The notes: generated from the sequence alone by a model not told the origin. 64,000 nucleotides of DNA from Sphaerisporangium rhizosphaerae (GCF_042665155.1 NZ_JBHTCG010000007.1:248001-312000); one strand, 5' to 3'. Shown: positions 7,951-17,160, counted from the first letter of the stretch. Numbers and translations are program-made.

Positions 7951-8673
7951 TCAGTTCAGCGCGCTCCGCTGGGAGACCGTCGCGGCGGACGCGGCCGGCA
8001 GCGGGCGCGAAACGATCACGCAGCGGGTGGCGCTCCACAGCAGCGAGCCCGACACCAGGTAGCTCACCAGGCTCGCGACCATGCCCGGCGGGTAGGCGTC
8101 GAAGCCGCTCAGCGCCCGGCCGGCGCCCGCCGCCAGGGCGAGCCCCATCAGGCAGATGGCCGGCACCTGGATCCACAGCAGGATGCCCAGGGCACGCGTG
8201 AGCACGCCCGGGCGCCGCACCGCGCGCAGCGGACCGCTGAAGGCGAGCAGCGCCAGCGCGCCGAGGACGCCCACGCCGAACTGGAAGAAGTCGAGGAAGC
8301 GCGCGAGCGGTGTGAACCACGCCGCCCTGACCTCGGTGACGGTCCAGGGGTTCTCGGGGAAGATCTTCCAGATGACGCTCCACATCAGCGTCATGAGCGG
8401 CACGGTCACGAACATCACCGCGGCGGTCCTGCGACCCTGGTGGGCGGCGATCTCCTCCTGGTAACCGGGGGCGATCTCGTCGACCGGACCGAACTCGGCG
8501 ACGGCCATGCGCTCGGCCTCCGCCCGGTCGAACCCCTCGGCCAGGTACGCCTCGGCGGAGTCGGCGAGGCCGTCGCGCGCCTCGGCGAGCAGATCGCGCC
8601 TGACGCGCGTGGAGCCCCGCAGCGTGCGGCCGAGTGTGCTCACGTAGTCGTCGATGACACTCGCGCTCGCCAT
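7951..8673 (-). CDS. HAAS (permease-prefix) domain membrane protein
   Basis: A 240-residue protein with an N-terminal HAAS-like signalling domain of about 70 residues (DDYVSTLGRTLRG, RRDLLAEARDGL, ERMAVAEFGPVDEIAPGY) followed by four to five membrane helices from residue 82 on. Such proteins are the usual partner of PadR regulators and are thought to sense an envelope signal. Here the partner PadR gene lies tail to tail at 7500-7850 instead of directly upstream. The ATG at 8673 is chosen because GGGGAGAG lies six bases upstream; an earlier in-frame start at 8715 lacks a ribosome site. Confidence 0.85.
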   Translation of the reverse strand: MASASVIDDYVSTLGRTLRGSTRVRRDLLAEARDGLADSAEAYLAEGFDRAEAERMAVAEFGPVDEIAPGYQEEIAAHQGRRTAAVMFVTVPLMTLMWSVIWKIFPENPWTVTEVRAAWFTPLARFLDFFQFGVGVLGALALLAFSGPLRAVRRPGVLTRALGILLWIQVPAICLMGLALAAGAGRALSGFDAYPPGMVASLVSYLVSGSLLWSATRCVIVSRPLPAASAATVSQRSALN

Positions 8674-8838
8674 GCTCTCCCCAGGTCTCCGCCCTCCGTG
8701 GGCTCCGGCCCTCATTGTCTCCTCAGGGCGGGCCGGGGGGTAATCCGGGTAATCCCTGACGCATCCCTGGAGGTCGGGCCGGTTCCCCCGATATGCGGGC
8801 GCGCATCTGTGCCGCTCAGACCCCCTCTGGCCCGCGGG

Positions 8839-10305
8839 TCAGCCGACGCCGGTCGCGGTGGCGTGCACGACCGGGGCGGGAGCGGGGGAGCGGTGGCCGA
8901 CCGGGCGCCGGGCGGGATGGGCGCCGGCCGTCCAGAACAGCGCCCCGGCGGCGACGGCCGCCGCCACGACCAGCCAGCCGAACGCGCGCCCCATGCGCAG
9001 GCCGTACCCGCAGGCCAGCCAGTAGGCCGCGAGGGCCAGCCGCACCCGGCGCCGCCGGGTCGCCAGGCGGCGCATCTCCATGGCGCCGAACGCGAAGTCG
9101 GCCGCGACCTTCTTGTCGTCCACCGCGCGCCGCAGCCGCTCGTACAGGCCGGCCAGCCGGCCCGGGTCGAGCGGCTGCTCGGGACGCGTGGACCAGCCGC
9201 GCCAGGCCCGCTCGTCGGCGAGGACCCGGCGCTCGCTCCACCACAGCACCGGCGGCCAGTTCAGGGCGACCCGCACGCCCCGCGGAGTGCCGGCGAAGAC
9301 GCACTCCGACAGCCGCAGCGCCTCCGGATGGCGGACCTGGGCCAGCCGGCAGCCGCTCAGGTCGGCCCCGCGCAGCGTCAGCGCGCCGGCGTCCAGCCGG
9401 TCCAGCGACAGCACCCGAAGCCCGCCGGCCGCGCCGGTCACGGTCGCCGGCCCGCCGAGCACGGCCTCGCGCAGCTCCAGGTCGACGTCCGACAGGCGCG
9501 CGGTGAGCCGGGAGGAGAGCCGGGCCCCGCGCAGGTCGACCGGGCATCCCGCGGCCTCCAGCTCCACCGGCGCCGAGGCGTGGACGCCGGAGAGCACGAG
9601 CCGGCGGCCCGCGCGCAGACCGGTGAGGTAGGCGCCGCCGTGGAACCCGGCCCCCTCGAACCCGGCCGTGCCGCCGAAGGCCGCCTTGCGGAAGGACACC
9701 GCCCGGCGGAAGCGGGACCCGCGGAACAGGGCGTCGTTGTCGAAGACCGCGCCGTCGAAGGCGGCGAACCCGTGGAACTCGGCGCCGCGGAAGGAGGCGT
9801 CCCTGCCGAACCGGGCGTCGCCGAACAGCGCGTCGCTGCCGATGCGCACGCGGTCGAAGGCGCCGTGCCCGCGCAGGCGGGCGCCGTGCATGGAGAACTC
9901 GCGGGAGAAGCGCACCTCGCGGAAGGAGGCGTTGCGGGTGAAGCGGGTGCCGAAGAAGGAGGCGAGACGGTCGAAGCGGGCATGGTCGAAGCTCGCGTCC
10001 CCCGCGAAGACGACCTCGCCGAACCGGGTCGGCCCGGTGAACCGCGCGCGGTCGAACCTGGCCCTGCCGAGATGGCGCCCCGTGGCCGACAGCACGCGGT
10101 CCAGCAGCTCCTCCGCGAGGGTGGTGCCGCGCAGGTCGACCCCGCCCCCGGGCGCGAGGCGGGCCAGGACCTCCTCCAGCTCGGCGGGGGTCAGATGGGC
10201 CAGGCAGCGGTCGTAGGGCCGGCACGTGATTCCCACGCACGCGGCCGACGCGTCGCAGGTCTGCCAGCCGACGTCGAGGGAGAGCGTCTTCAGCGGGGGC
10301 GTCAT
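8839..10305 (-). CDS. Pentapeptide-repeat membrane protein
   Basis: A 488-residue protein. From about residue 55 to 230 it is built of degenerate pentapeptide repeats of the A(N/D)LXX type, here often RFDRARF, ASFREVRF and GAFDRVRI, which fold as a right-handed quadrilateral beta-helix; a second repeat block follows near 300-330 (LTLRGADLSGCRL). The C-terminus has two hydrophobic helices (LALAAYWLACGYGL and FGWLVVAAAVAAGALFW), so the helix is probably anchored at the inner membrane face. Early cysteines (CDASAACVGITC) are notable. The start at 10305 follows TATGAC by six bases on the minus strand, suggesting a leaderless transcript. Function unknown. Confidence 0.85.
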   Translation of the reverse strand: MTPPLKTLSLDVGWQTCDASAACVGITCRPYDRCLAHLTPAELEEVLARLAPGGGVDLRGTTLAEELLDRVLSATGRHLGRARFDRARFTGPTRFGEVVFAGDASFDHARFDRLASFFGTRFTRNASFREVRFSREFSMHGARLRGHGAFDRVRIGSDALFGDARFGRDASFRGAEFHGFAAFDGAVFDNDALFRGSRFRRAVSFRKAAFGGTAGFEGAGFHGGAYLTGLRAGRRLVLSGVHASAPVELEAAGCPVDLRGARLSSRLTARLSDVDLELREAVLGGPATVTGAAGGLRVLSLDRLDAGALTLRGADLSGCRLAQVRHPEALRLSECVFAGTPRGVRVALNWPPVLWWSERRVLADERAWRGWSTRPEQPLDPGRLAGLYERLRRAVDDKKVAADFAFGAMEMRRLATRRRRVRLALAAYWLACGYGLRMGRAFGWLVVAAAVAAGALFWTAGAHPARRPVGHRSPAPAPVVHATATGVG

Positions 10306-10521
10306 GCCAAAGTCATACCCAATGTCGGGTAACGGGTCGCTAAATCGTGACGGGAAGCTGACAGAGTGTATCCATGGCGTCGGGTGCGCCCGGCCCGCTA
10401 GGTCCAAGCACGACAAGCCTGGCGGCGCTCGCTAGACATCAACTGTCAAGCTTCGGTTATTTCACCTTCTATCTAGTTCTAGTACGAGATAGCGGGCTTT
10501 CCCGGGCCTACGCTCCCGGTC

Positions 10522-12933
10522 ATGCGTGCTCTATCCCGGGCGCTCGCCGCCCTCACGGCCGCCGGCATGATCGTCGCCGGTGCCGCCGCCCTCTCTTCGT
10601 CCCCGGCCTCGGCCGAGCCGGGGACCGTCGTGATCAGCCAGGTGTACGGCGGCGGTGGCAACACCGGCGCCCCCTTCACCAACGACTTCGTGGAGCTGTT
10701 CAACCGCGGCGACTCCGCCGTCACCCTCGAGGGATGGTCCCTGCAGTACGCCAGCGCCACCGGCACCGGGACCTTCGCCGCCAACAAGCTCGACCTGTCC
10801 GGCACCCTCGCCCCCGGGCGCTACCACCTGGTCCAGCTCGCCGCGGGTGCGACGCCCAGCGCCCCGCTGCCGGCCCCCGACGCCACCGGCGGCCTCGCGC
10901 TGAGCGGCACGGCGGGCAAGGTCGCGCTGGTCCGCTCCGCCGAGGGCCTCGCCTGCAACGGCGGCTCGGCGCCCTGCACGGCCGACCAGCTCGCCCTGCT
11001 GGGCGACCTGGTGGGATACGGCACCGCCAACTTCTCCGAGGGCGCGGCGGCCCCGGCGCTGACCAACTCCACCGCGGCGATCCGCGGCGAGCACGGCTGC
11101 GCCGACACCGACGCCAACGCCGCCGACTTCACCGCCGGCGCCCCGGCGCCGCGCAACTCGGCGACCCCCGCCGCCCCCTGCGGCACGACGCCGGGCGACC
11201 CCACGCCGACGCCGACGGTCACCCCGACGCCCACGGTGACGCCGACCGACACCCCCACCCCCACGCCGACCCCCACCGAGACGCCGACGGCGAGCCCCAC
11301 GCCGACCCGCACCGCCGAGCCCTGCACGCTCCCGGCGGACCACCAGATCGCGCAGGTCCAGGGCGGCGGCGCGACCAGCCCGCTGGCCGGGCAGACCGTG
11401 CGCGTCGAGGGCGTCGTCACCGCCGACTACCAGGGCACCGGATCCCTCGGCGGCTTCTACCTGCAGGACCCGACCCCCGACGCCGACCCGGCCACCTCCG
11501 ACGCGGTGTTCGTCTTCACCGCCAAGCCCGCCGCCGTCGGCGACCGCGTGCTGGTCAGCGGCACCGTCACCGAGTACAACGGCCTGACCGAGCTGTCCCC
11601 GGTCACCTCCGTCGAGGTGTGCGGCACCGGCAAGGTCAAGCCCGCGAAGGTCAAGCTGCCGGTCGCCGAGGGCGCGAGCCTGGAGCCGCTGGAGGGCGTG
11701 CTGGTCACCTTCCCGCAGGCGCTCACCGTCTCGGAGGTCTACAACCTCGGCCGCTACGGCGAGATCACCCTGTCCTCCCACGGCCGCCTCTTCCAGCCGA
11801 CCGACCGCGAGAAGGTCGACCCGGCGCTGGACGCCCGGCGCCGGATCCTGCTCGACGACGCCTCCAACCTGCAGAACCCGCCCGAGCTGCCCTACCACAC
11901 CAACGGCGCCAACACCGTGCGCGTCGGCGACGCCACCACCGGCCTCACCGGTGTGCTGACCTACGGCTTCGGCCTGTACCGCGTGGAGCCGTCCCAGCCG
12001 GTCGTCTTCACCCCCGACAACCCGCGCCCGGCCGCGCCCGGCAAGGTCGGCGGCAACGTCCGGGTCGCGAGCCTCAACACCCTCAACTGGTTCACCACGC
12101 TCGGATCGCGCGGCGCCACCACGGCCGAGGAGCGCGACCGCCAGCTCGCCAAGCTGGTCTCCACCCTCAAGGGCCTCGACCCCGACGTCGCCGGGCTCAT
12201 GGAGGTCGAGAACAACGGCGCCACCGCGCTGACCACCCTGGTCGACGCGCTCAACGCCGCCGTCGGCGCGGGCACCTACAAGGGCGTCACCTCGCCGGTC
12301 CCCGGGACCGACGCCATCCAGGTCGCCCTCATCTACAAGCCGGCGGTGGTCAAGCCGGTCGGCGCTCCCCGTTCCTCCGGTGACCCGGTCTTCCGCCGGC
12401 CGCCGCTCATCCAGGAGTTCCAGCGCGTCAAGGGCGGTGGATCCTCCTTCACGATGATCGTCAACCACTTCAAGTCCAAGGGCTGCGACGGCGCCACCGG
12501 TGCCGACCTGGACCAGGGCGACGGGCAGAGCTGCTTCAACGACGAGCGCGTCCGCCAGGCCAAGGCCGTCCTCGGCCTGATCGACACCCTGGGCCTCACC
12601 AACCCGGTCGTGCTCGGCGACCTCAACGCCTACGGCGAGGAGGACCCGATCCACACCCTGGAGGCCGGGAAGCTGGTGAGCGTCAGCAAGAAGTTCCTCG
12701 ACAAGAAGGACCGCTACAGCTACGTCTTCGACAGCCTGTCGGGCGAGCTGGACCACGTGCTGGTCGGCAGGCGGCTGCTCAAGCAGGTGACCGGCGCCAC
12801 CATCTGGCACGTCAACGCCGACGAGGGCAGGTTCATGGACTACAACACCGAGTTCAACCCGCCGGCCCTCTACTCGCCGGGAGCCTTCCGCTCCTCCGAC
12901 CACGACCCGCTGCTGTTCGGGCTCAAGCTGTAG
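10522..12933 (+). CDS. Secreted ExeM/NucH-type endonuclease with lamin-tail domain
   Basis: Extracellular DNase of 803 residues. Signal peptide 1-31 (cleavage after SPASA). Then a lamin-tail domain (about 35-160: VVISQVYGGGG, DFVELFNRG, GWSLQYASATG), a Pro/Thr-rich linker (about 225-265), an OB-fold region (about 275-370: VEGVVTADYQG) and a C-terminal endonuclease/exonuclease/phosphatase domain. The latter shows NTLNWF, LMEVENNG, NHFKSKGC, VLGDLNAYG and the final SSDHDPLLF, the metal- and phosphate-binding set of this superfamily. It probably degrades extracellular DNA for phosphate and nitrogen. The transcript is likely leaderless: TACGCT at 10509-10514 lies seven bases before the ATG. Confidence 0.93.
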   Translation: MRALSRALAALTAAGMIVAGAAALSSSPASAEPGTVVISQVYGGGGNTGAPFTNDFVELFNRGDSAVTLEGWSLQYASATGTGTFAANKLDLSGTLAPGRYHLVQLAAGATPSAPLPAPDATGGLALSGTAGKVALVRSAEGLACNGGSAPCTADQLALLGDLVGYGTANFSEGAAAPALTNSTAAIRGEHGCADTDANAADFTAGAPAPRNSATPAAPCGTTPGDPTPTPTVTPTPTVTPTDTPTPTPTPTETPTASPTPTRTAEPCTLPADHQIAQVQGGGATSPLAGQTVRVEGVVTADYQGTGSLGGFYLQDPTPDADPATSDAVFVFTAKPAAVGDRVLVSGTVTEYNGLTELSPVTSVEVCGTGKVKPAKVKLPVAEGASLEPLEGVLVTFPQALTVSEVYNLGRYGEITLSSHGRLFQPTDREKVDPALDARRRILLDDASNLQNPPELPYHTNGANTVRVGDATTGLTGVLTYGFGLYRVEPSQPVVFTPDNPRPAAPGKVGGNVRVASLNTLNWFTTLGSRGATTAEERDRQLAKLVSTLKGLDPDVAGLMEVENNGATALTTLVDALNAAVGAGTYKGVTSPVPGTDAIQVALIYKPAVVKPVGAPRSSGDPVFRRPPLIQEFQRVKGGGSSFTMIVNHFKSKGCDGATGADLDQGDGQSCFNDERVRQAKAVLGLIDTLGLTNPVVLGDLNAYGEEDPIHTLEAGKLVSVSKKFLDKKDRYSYVFDSLSGELDHVLVGRRLLKQVTGATIWHVNADEGRFMDYNTEFNPPALYSPGAFRSSDHDPLLFGLKL

Positions 12934-12973
12934 GACGCACGCGGCCTGGAGCGCCGAACGTGCGACCTGACCC

Positions 12974-13010
12974 GGTTCCCCGCAGGGCCTGCGAGCGCCC
13001 GCGGGGAACC
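12974..13010 (+). terminator. Hairpin terminator after the nuclease gene
   Basis: Perfect 10-bp arms (12974-12983 and 13001-13010, GGTTCCCCGC) with a 17-base loop that can itself pair GGGC with GCCC. It lies 41 bp after the stop and has no T run, as is common in actinomycetes. Confidence 0.7.
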
Positions 13011-13192
13011 GCGGCGGGCCGCCGAAGGACCACCGCACCCCAAGACGGCATGCGCCCCGACGAGTGATCGGACGAAGCGCGCGGCGCGCGGGCCCGGGAA
13101 CGGCCGGGACCCGCGTGCAGGCGGGATGAAAGCGGCCTGTAAGGCGCCGCCACTAGCTTCTCGATCGAAGAGATCACTAGGAAAGGCGCACG

Positions 13193-13576
13193 ATGTCCCT
13201 CATCCTCTCCCGCCGCGCCCTCGCCGTCTGCGCGGCGGCGGTACTCCTCTCGCTGACGACGGGATGCGGCGGCGGCAGCACCAAGGCGGTCTGCCAGGAC
13301 GCCGTCAAGGCGTTCCAGGACTACAGCACCCAGGCCGCGGCCGGCGCCGGAAACCTGGACGCCTTCAACACCGCGAACGCCGGCCTGGCCGCCAAGCTGA
13401 AGGGCCTGTCGGGCAAGGCCGACGGCCACCTGAAGGACACCCTGACGGAGCTGTCCCTCACCTGGGGCGCCATCAAGATCGACGCGTCGAACCCGGCCGC
13501 GGCGGCGACCGAGCTGACCAAGCTCGGCACCCAGGCCACCGAAGCCACCCAGAAGCTGGCGAAGGACTGCTCCTAG
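13193..13576 (+). CDS. Small lipoprotein of unknown function
   Basis: A 127-residue exported lipoprotein: basic start, hydrophobic core and lipobox LTTGC with the acylated Cys at residue 25. The mature part is Ala/Lys-rich and helical, with regular heptad-like spacing (NLDAFNTANAGLAAKLKGL, ELTKLGTQATEATQKLAKD), and two further cysteines (CQD near its start and the penultimate residue) that could form a disulphide. AGGAAAGG precedes the ATG. Such short helical lipoproteins are widespread in actinomycetes, but no function is recognised. It is monocistronic, between two hairpin terminators. Confidence 0.82.
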   Translation: MSLILSRRALAVCAAAVLLSLTTGCGGGSTKAVCQDAVKAFQDYSTQAAAGAGNLDAFNTANAGLAAKLKGLSGKADGHLKDTLTELSLTWGAIKIDASNPAAAATELTKLGTQATEATQKLAKDCS

Positions 13577-13679
13577 CCGACGCCCGGCGAACCGCGGTGG
13601 CCCTCGCCCCACCGGCCTCACGGCGGCGACGAACCGCCGCCGCCCGGCCCCCCTCGCCGCCGAAGCCGCGCCGCTCCCT

Positions 13680-13712
13680 CCGGCCACCCCTGGGTCCCCC
13701 AGGGGTGGCCGG
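13680..13712 (+). terminator. Strong hairpin terminator after the lipoprotein gene
   Basis: Perfect 15-bp arms (13680-13694 and 13698-13712, CCGGCCACCCCTGGG) around a three-base loop, 104 bp after the lipoprotein stop, followed by CTCGTTTCC. Confidence 0.85.
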
Positions 13713-13826
13713 CTCGTTTCCACCGGGACGCGGGGCGCCCCCCAGACGCCATCTGGTGCGGAATTCCGGGAAAGGGTAGATGGTTATGCCGATCGGAATC
13801 GACGAGACACGAGACGAGGAAACACT

Positions 13827-14225
13827 GTGGCGACCATCGCGGTGACCGAGAAGAACTTCAACGACATCGCCGACGAGGGCATCGTCCTGCTCGACTTCTG
13901 GGCGGCGTGGTGCGGGCCCTGCCGCACCTTCGGGCCCATCTTCGAGAAGGCTTCGCAGAAGCACGAGGACATCACCTTCGGCAAGATCGACACCGAGGCC
14001 GAGCGGGGCCTGGCGGAAGGCTTCGAGATCACCTCCATCCCCACGGTCATGGCGATCAGGGACGGCATCGTCGTGTTCGCCCAGCCGGGGGCGCTGCCCG
14101 AGCCCGCGCTCGAGGACCTGATCAGGCAGGTGCGCGCCCTGGACATGGAGGCCATCCGCAAGGAGATCGCCTCCGACATCGACTCCGGGGTCGCCGAGGG
14201 CCCCGACGACGGCCGCCGCCCCTGA
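13827..14225 (+). CDS. Thioredoxin-family protein
   Basis: A 132-residue cytoplasmic thioredoxin. Active site WCGPC at residues 28-32, preceded by VLLDFWAAW, with Asp in DTEAERGLA and the cis-proline in TSIPTVMAIRDG. No signal peptide. The C-terminus extends about 25 acidic residues beyond the fold (RKEIASDIDSGVAEGPDD). It reduces protein disulphides with NADPH via thioredoxin reductase. GTG start at 13827 with GAGGA upstream. No thioredoxin reductase gene is adjacent. Confidence 0.93.
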   Translation: MATIAVTEKNFNDIADEGIVLLDFWAAWCGPCRTFGPIFEKASQKHEDITFGKIDTEAERGLAEGFEITSIPTVMAIRDGIVVFAQPGALPEPALEDLIRQVRALDMEAIRKEIASDIDSGVAEGPDDGRRP

Positions 14226-14267
14226 GCGAGGCCGCCGCCCTCGAGCACGGGAGCCACGCGAACGCCA

Positions 14268-14311
14268 GAGCCGGCCCCGCCGCCCTTTTCCACGGGCGGC
14301 GGGGCCGGCTC
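14268..14311. terminator. Bidirectional hairpin terminator between convergent genes
   Basis: Perfect 18-bp arms (14268-14285 and 14294-14311, GAGCCGGCCCCGCCGCCC) with loop TTTTCCAC, between the thioredoxin gene and the DAHP synthase gene, which face each other. It can stop transcription from both sides. Confidence 0.9.
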
Positions 14312-14379
14312 TCGTCGTGCGGGGCCCGCCCGGCTCGGCGCACGGCGGGCCCGGCCGTTGCCGTGCGGGCCCGCCGGGC

Positions 14380-15720
14380 TCAGCTGGAGCGGTAGAGCTC
14401 GGCGAGCTGGAAGGCCAGGTCGAGCGACTGGCTGCGGTTGAGGCGCGGGTCGCAGGCCGTCTCGTAGCGCAGCGCCAGGTCCTCCTCGACGATCGGGTGG
14501 CCGCCGCCGACGCACTCGGTGACGTCGTCGCCGGTGAACTCGATGTGGATGCCGCCCGGGTGGGTGCCGAGGGCGTGGTGCACCTCGAAGAAGCCGGTGA
14601 CCTCGTCCAGCACATCGCCGAGCCTGCGGGTCTTGTGGCCGCTCGGCGCCTCGAAGGTGTTGCCGTGCATCGGGTCGCAGATCCACGCGACCTGGGCGCC
14701 GCTCGCGTGGATCTTCTCCACCAGCGTGGGCAGCGCGTCGCGCACCTTGGAGGCCCCCATGCGGGTGATGAAGGTCAGCCGGCCGGGCTCGTTGGCGGGG
14801 TTGAGCTTGTCGATGAGCGCGAGGGCGTCCTCGGGCGAGGTGGTGGGCCCGAGCTTGACGCCGATGGGGTTGCGGATGCGGCTGAAGAACTCGACGTGGG
14901 CGCCGTCGAGCTGACGGGTGCGCTCGCCGATCCACACCATGTGGGCCGACACGTCGTAGGGCAGGCCGGTGCGGGAGTCGACGCGGGTGAGCGCGCGGTC
15001 ATAGTCGAGGATCAGCGCCTCGTGCGAGGAGTAGAACTCGACGGTGTGGAACTCCTCGGGATCGGCGCGGCAGGCCCGCATGAACGCCAGCGCGTGGTCG
15101 ATCTCGCGGGCGAGCTGCTCGTAGCGGCGGCCGGCCGGCGACTCGGCCACGAAGTCCTGGTTCCAGGCGTGCACCTGCCGCAGGTCGGCGTAGCCGCCCT
15201 TGGTGAAGGCGCGCGCCAGGTTGAGCGTGACGGCCGAGGAGTGGTAGGCGCGCAGCAGCCGCGCGGGGTCGGGCGTGCGCGACTCGGGGGTGAAGTCGAA
15301 GCCGTTGACCATGTCGCCGCGGTAGGCGGGCAGCTCGACCCCGCCCCGGGTCTCGGTCCCACTGGAACGCGGCTTGGCGAACTGCCCGGCCAGCCGGCCG
15401 ATCTTGACGACGGGGACACGGCCGGCATAGGTGAGCACGATGGCCATCTGCAGCAGCGTCTTGAGCTTGTTGCGCACGTTGTCGGCGGTCGCGCCGGCGA
15501 AGGTCTCGGCGCAGTCGCCGCCCTGCAGCACGAACGCCTCGCCGCGCACCACGGCGGCGAGCCGGTCCTTGAGCTCGTCGCACTCGCCGGCGAACACCAG
15601 CGGTGGCAGACCCTGCAGCTCGGCGACGGTGCGCTCCAGCGCCGAGTGGTCGGGCCACTCGGGCTGCTGCGCGGCGGGCAGCTCCCGCCAGGAATCCAGG
15701 TTGATCGGTTCGGCGCTCAC
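14380..15720 (-). CDS. aroG: Class II 3-deoxy-D-arabino-heptulosonate 7-phosphate synthase
   Basis: First enzyme of the shikimate pathway: phosphoenolpyruvate plus erythrose 4-phosphate gives DAHP. At 446 residues it has the normal length of the plant/actinobacterial class II family. Clear motifs: VLQGGDCAETF (metal-binding Cys70), KIGRLAGQFAKPRS, VEFYSSHEALILDYE-like segment, HMVWIGERTRQLDGAH, IGVKLGPTT, WICDPMHGNT and GGIHIEFTGDDVTECVGG. The GTG at 15720 has no ribosome site; TAGCCT lies six bases upstream on the minus strand, so the messenger is probably leaderless. It stands alone, separated by a strong terminator from thioredoxin. Confidence 0.95.
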   Translation of the reverse strand: MSAEPINLDSWRELPAAQQPEWPDHSALERTVAELQGLPPLVFAGECDELKDRLAAVVRGEAFVLQGGDCAETFAGATADNVRNKLKTLLQMAIVLTYAGRVPVVKIGRLAGQFAKPRSSGTETRGGVELPAYRGDMVNGFDFTPESRTPDPARLLRAYHSSAVTLNLARAFTKGGYADLRQVHAWNQDFVAESPAGRRYEQLAREIDHALAFMRACRADPEEFHTVEFYSSHEALILDYDRALTRVDSRTGLPYDVSAHMVWIGERTRQLDGAHVEFFSRIRNPIGVKLGPTTSPEDALALIDKLNPANEPGRLTFITRMGASKVRDALPTLVEKIHASGAQVAWICDPMHGNTFEAPSGHKTRRLGDVLDEVTGFFEVHHALGTHPGGIHIEFTGDDVTECVGGGHPIVEEDLALRYETACDPRLNRSQSLDLAFQLAELYRSS

Positions 15721-15884
15721 GCTAAAAGGCTATTGCACCTTTCCCCGTGTGACAGAGTCCGTGTCCACAAGGTGAGAAATCTTTCTCCATTCGGGGGGAG
15801 ATGCGAGGAGTCGTGCCACGCCCGTACGCCGGCCGTCGCGAGGCCGGCTCGCCCATCCGGACCCTTTCGCGCCCCTTCGTGCCG

Positions 15885-17141
15885 TCAGGAGGCGCCTGCC
15901 CGGGGAGCCTCGGGCGTGCGGACATGCTCGGGCAGGACGCCGAAGCCGACGAAGCGGCGGGCGAGGGCTCCGATGAGCGGCAGGCGCGCGGGATCACGCG
16001 GCCGCGCCGCCCCGCCCGGCGTGGCGCGATCACGCAGGGCCGGTGCCGGCCGGGGCGCGTCGCGCAGCGCCGGGCCGATGACCAGGGCCTGCACCGCGCG
16101 CTGCGCGAGCTGGGTGACGACCGTGGGCAGGGTGCGGCGGCGCTGCACCCGGCGCAGCAGCTCCTCGGGGACCGCCCCGGCGCGCAGCGGCCCGGCGAGC
16201 AGGTTGGCGGCGGCCACCGCGTCCTGCACGGCCAGGTTGATGCCGACGCCGAACACCGGTGACATGGCGTGCGCGGCGTCCCCGAGGAGCAGCAGCCCGG
16301 GACGGTGCCAGCGGCGCAGCCGGTTGACGGCGACCCGCAGGACGCTGACCTGCTCCATGCTCGCCAGCTCCCCGGTGCGGCCGGCGAGGAAGGGCACCAG
16401 CGTGCCGATGGAGGCGCGCAGCGCCTCGATGCCCTCGGCCCTGACCTGCTCGAACCGGCCCTTCGGGATCAGGTAGGCGAGCTGCCAGTAGCTCTCGCGG
16501 TTGATCGCGACCATCATCCGCCCGGCCGAGACGCGCAGGAAGGCGTCTGCGGTGTCGCCGTCCTCGCGCGGCAGCCGGAACCACAGCACGTCCATGGGCG
16601 CGCCGTGCTCCACCGGGACCAGGCCCGCGGCGCGGCGCACGGCCGAGCGCCGCCCGTCGGCGCCGATGGTGAGGGCCGCGCGCAGTTCGTGCTCCCGCCC
16701 GTCCCGGTCGCGGTAGCGCAGGCCGCGCACGGCGCCGCCCTCCCGGATGAGGCCCACCACCTCGGCCTCCATGAGCAGCCGGAAGGTGGGATAGCGCCGG
16801 GCCGCCGCGGTGACCAGGTTGAGGAAGTCCCACTGCGGGACGAACGCGATGTAGGGGAACCTGCTCTTCAGCCCGCGCAGGGAGGCGACGGTCAGGACGC
16901 GCTCGTCGGTCCACACCAGCACCTTCTCGGCCTTGCGGTGAGGCAGCGCGAGGAACTCCCCGGCGAGCCCGAGCTCGTCGAGGATCTGCAGGGTCGAGGG
17001 ATGGACGGTGTCGCCGCGGAAGTCGCGCAGGAAGTCGGCGTGTTTCTCCAGCAGCGTCACCTCCACCCCGGCCCGGGCGAGCAGGAGGGCCAGGACGGCG
17101 CCGGCGGGGCCGCCTCCGGCGATCGCACATGTGGTCCGCAT
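15885..17141 (-). CDS. FAD-dependent aromatic-type monooxygenase
   Basis: Class A flavoprotein monooxygenase of the p-hydroxybenzoate hydroxylase type, 418 residues. FAD-binding motif AIAGGGPAGAVLALLLARAG at the N-terminus, the DG motif (LTIGADGRRSAVRRAAG) mid-protein and GDAAHAMSPVFGVGINLA, which contacts the FAD pyrophosphate, near residue 290. Such enzymes hydroxylate phenolic or polyketide-like substrates with NAD(P)H and O2. The substrate is unknown and no biosynthetic gene is next to it. Its start codon is directly preceded by an 18-bp perfect palindrome (17143-17160) that includes the ribosome site, so it is probably induced by its substrate through an unlinked repressor. Confidence 0.9.
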   Translation of the reverse strand: MRTTCAIAGGGPAGAVLALLLARAGVEVTLLEKHADFLRDFRGDTVHPSTLQILDELGLAGEFLALPHRKAEKVLVWTDERVLTVASLRGLKSRFPYIAFVPQWDFLNLVTAAARRYPTFRLLMEAEVVGLIREGGAVRGLRYRDRDGREHELRAALTIGADGRRSAVRRAAGLVPVEHGAPMDVLWFRLPREDGDTADAFLRVSAGRMMVAINRESYWQLAYLIPKGRFEQVRAEGIEALRASIGTLVPFLAGRTGELASMEQVSVLRVAVNRLRRWHRPGLLLLGDAAHAMSPVFGVGINLAVQDAVAAANLLAGPLRAGAVPEELLRRVQRRRTLPTVVTQLAQRAVQALVIGPALRDAPRPAPALRDRATPGGAARPRDPARLPLIGALARRFVGFGVLPEHVRTPEAPRAGAS

Positions 17142-17142
17142 T

Positions 17143-17160
17143 TTTCATCACCTGATGAAA
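17143..17160 (-). promoter_or_regulatory. 18-bp operator palindrome overlapping the ribosome site
   Basis: TTTCATCACCTGATGAAA has two perfect 8-bp arms around a CC centre. It ends one base before the monooxygenase ATG and contains its AGGTGA Shine-Dalgarno sequence. Size and symmetry suit a MarR- or TetR-type repressor, but no such gene is adjacent. Confidence 0.65.

Noticed and set aside
10451..10490. Possible PHO box (GTTATTTCACC and following bases) before the nuclease
   Set aside because: Only one half-way match and no clear 11-bp direct repeats, although phosphate control would suit the enzyme.
10531..13038. An 835-codon antisense frame opposite the nuclease
   Set aside because: Composition is typical of the complement of a GC-rich gene (Gly/Val/Ala/Arg/Asp-rich, no domain), and the sense strand encodes a clear secreted nuclease.
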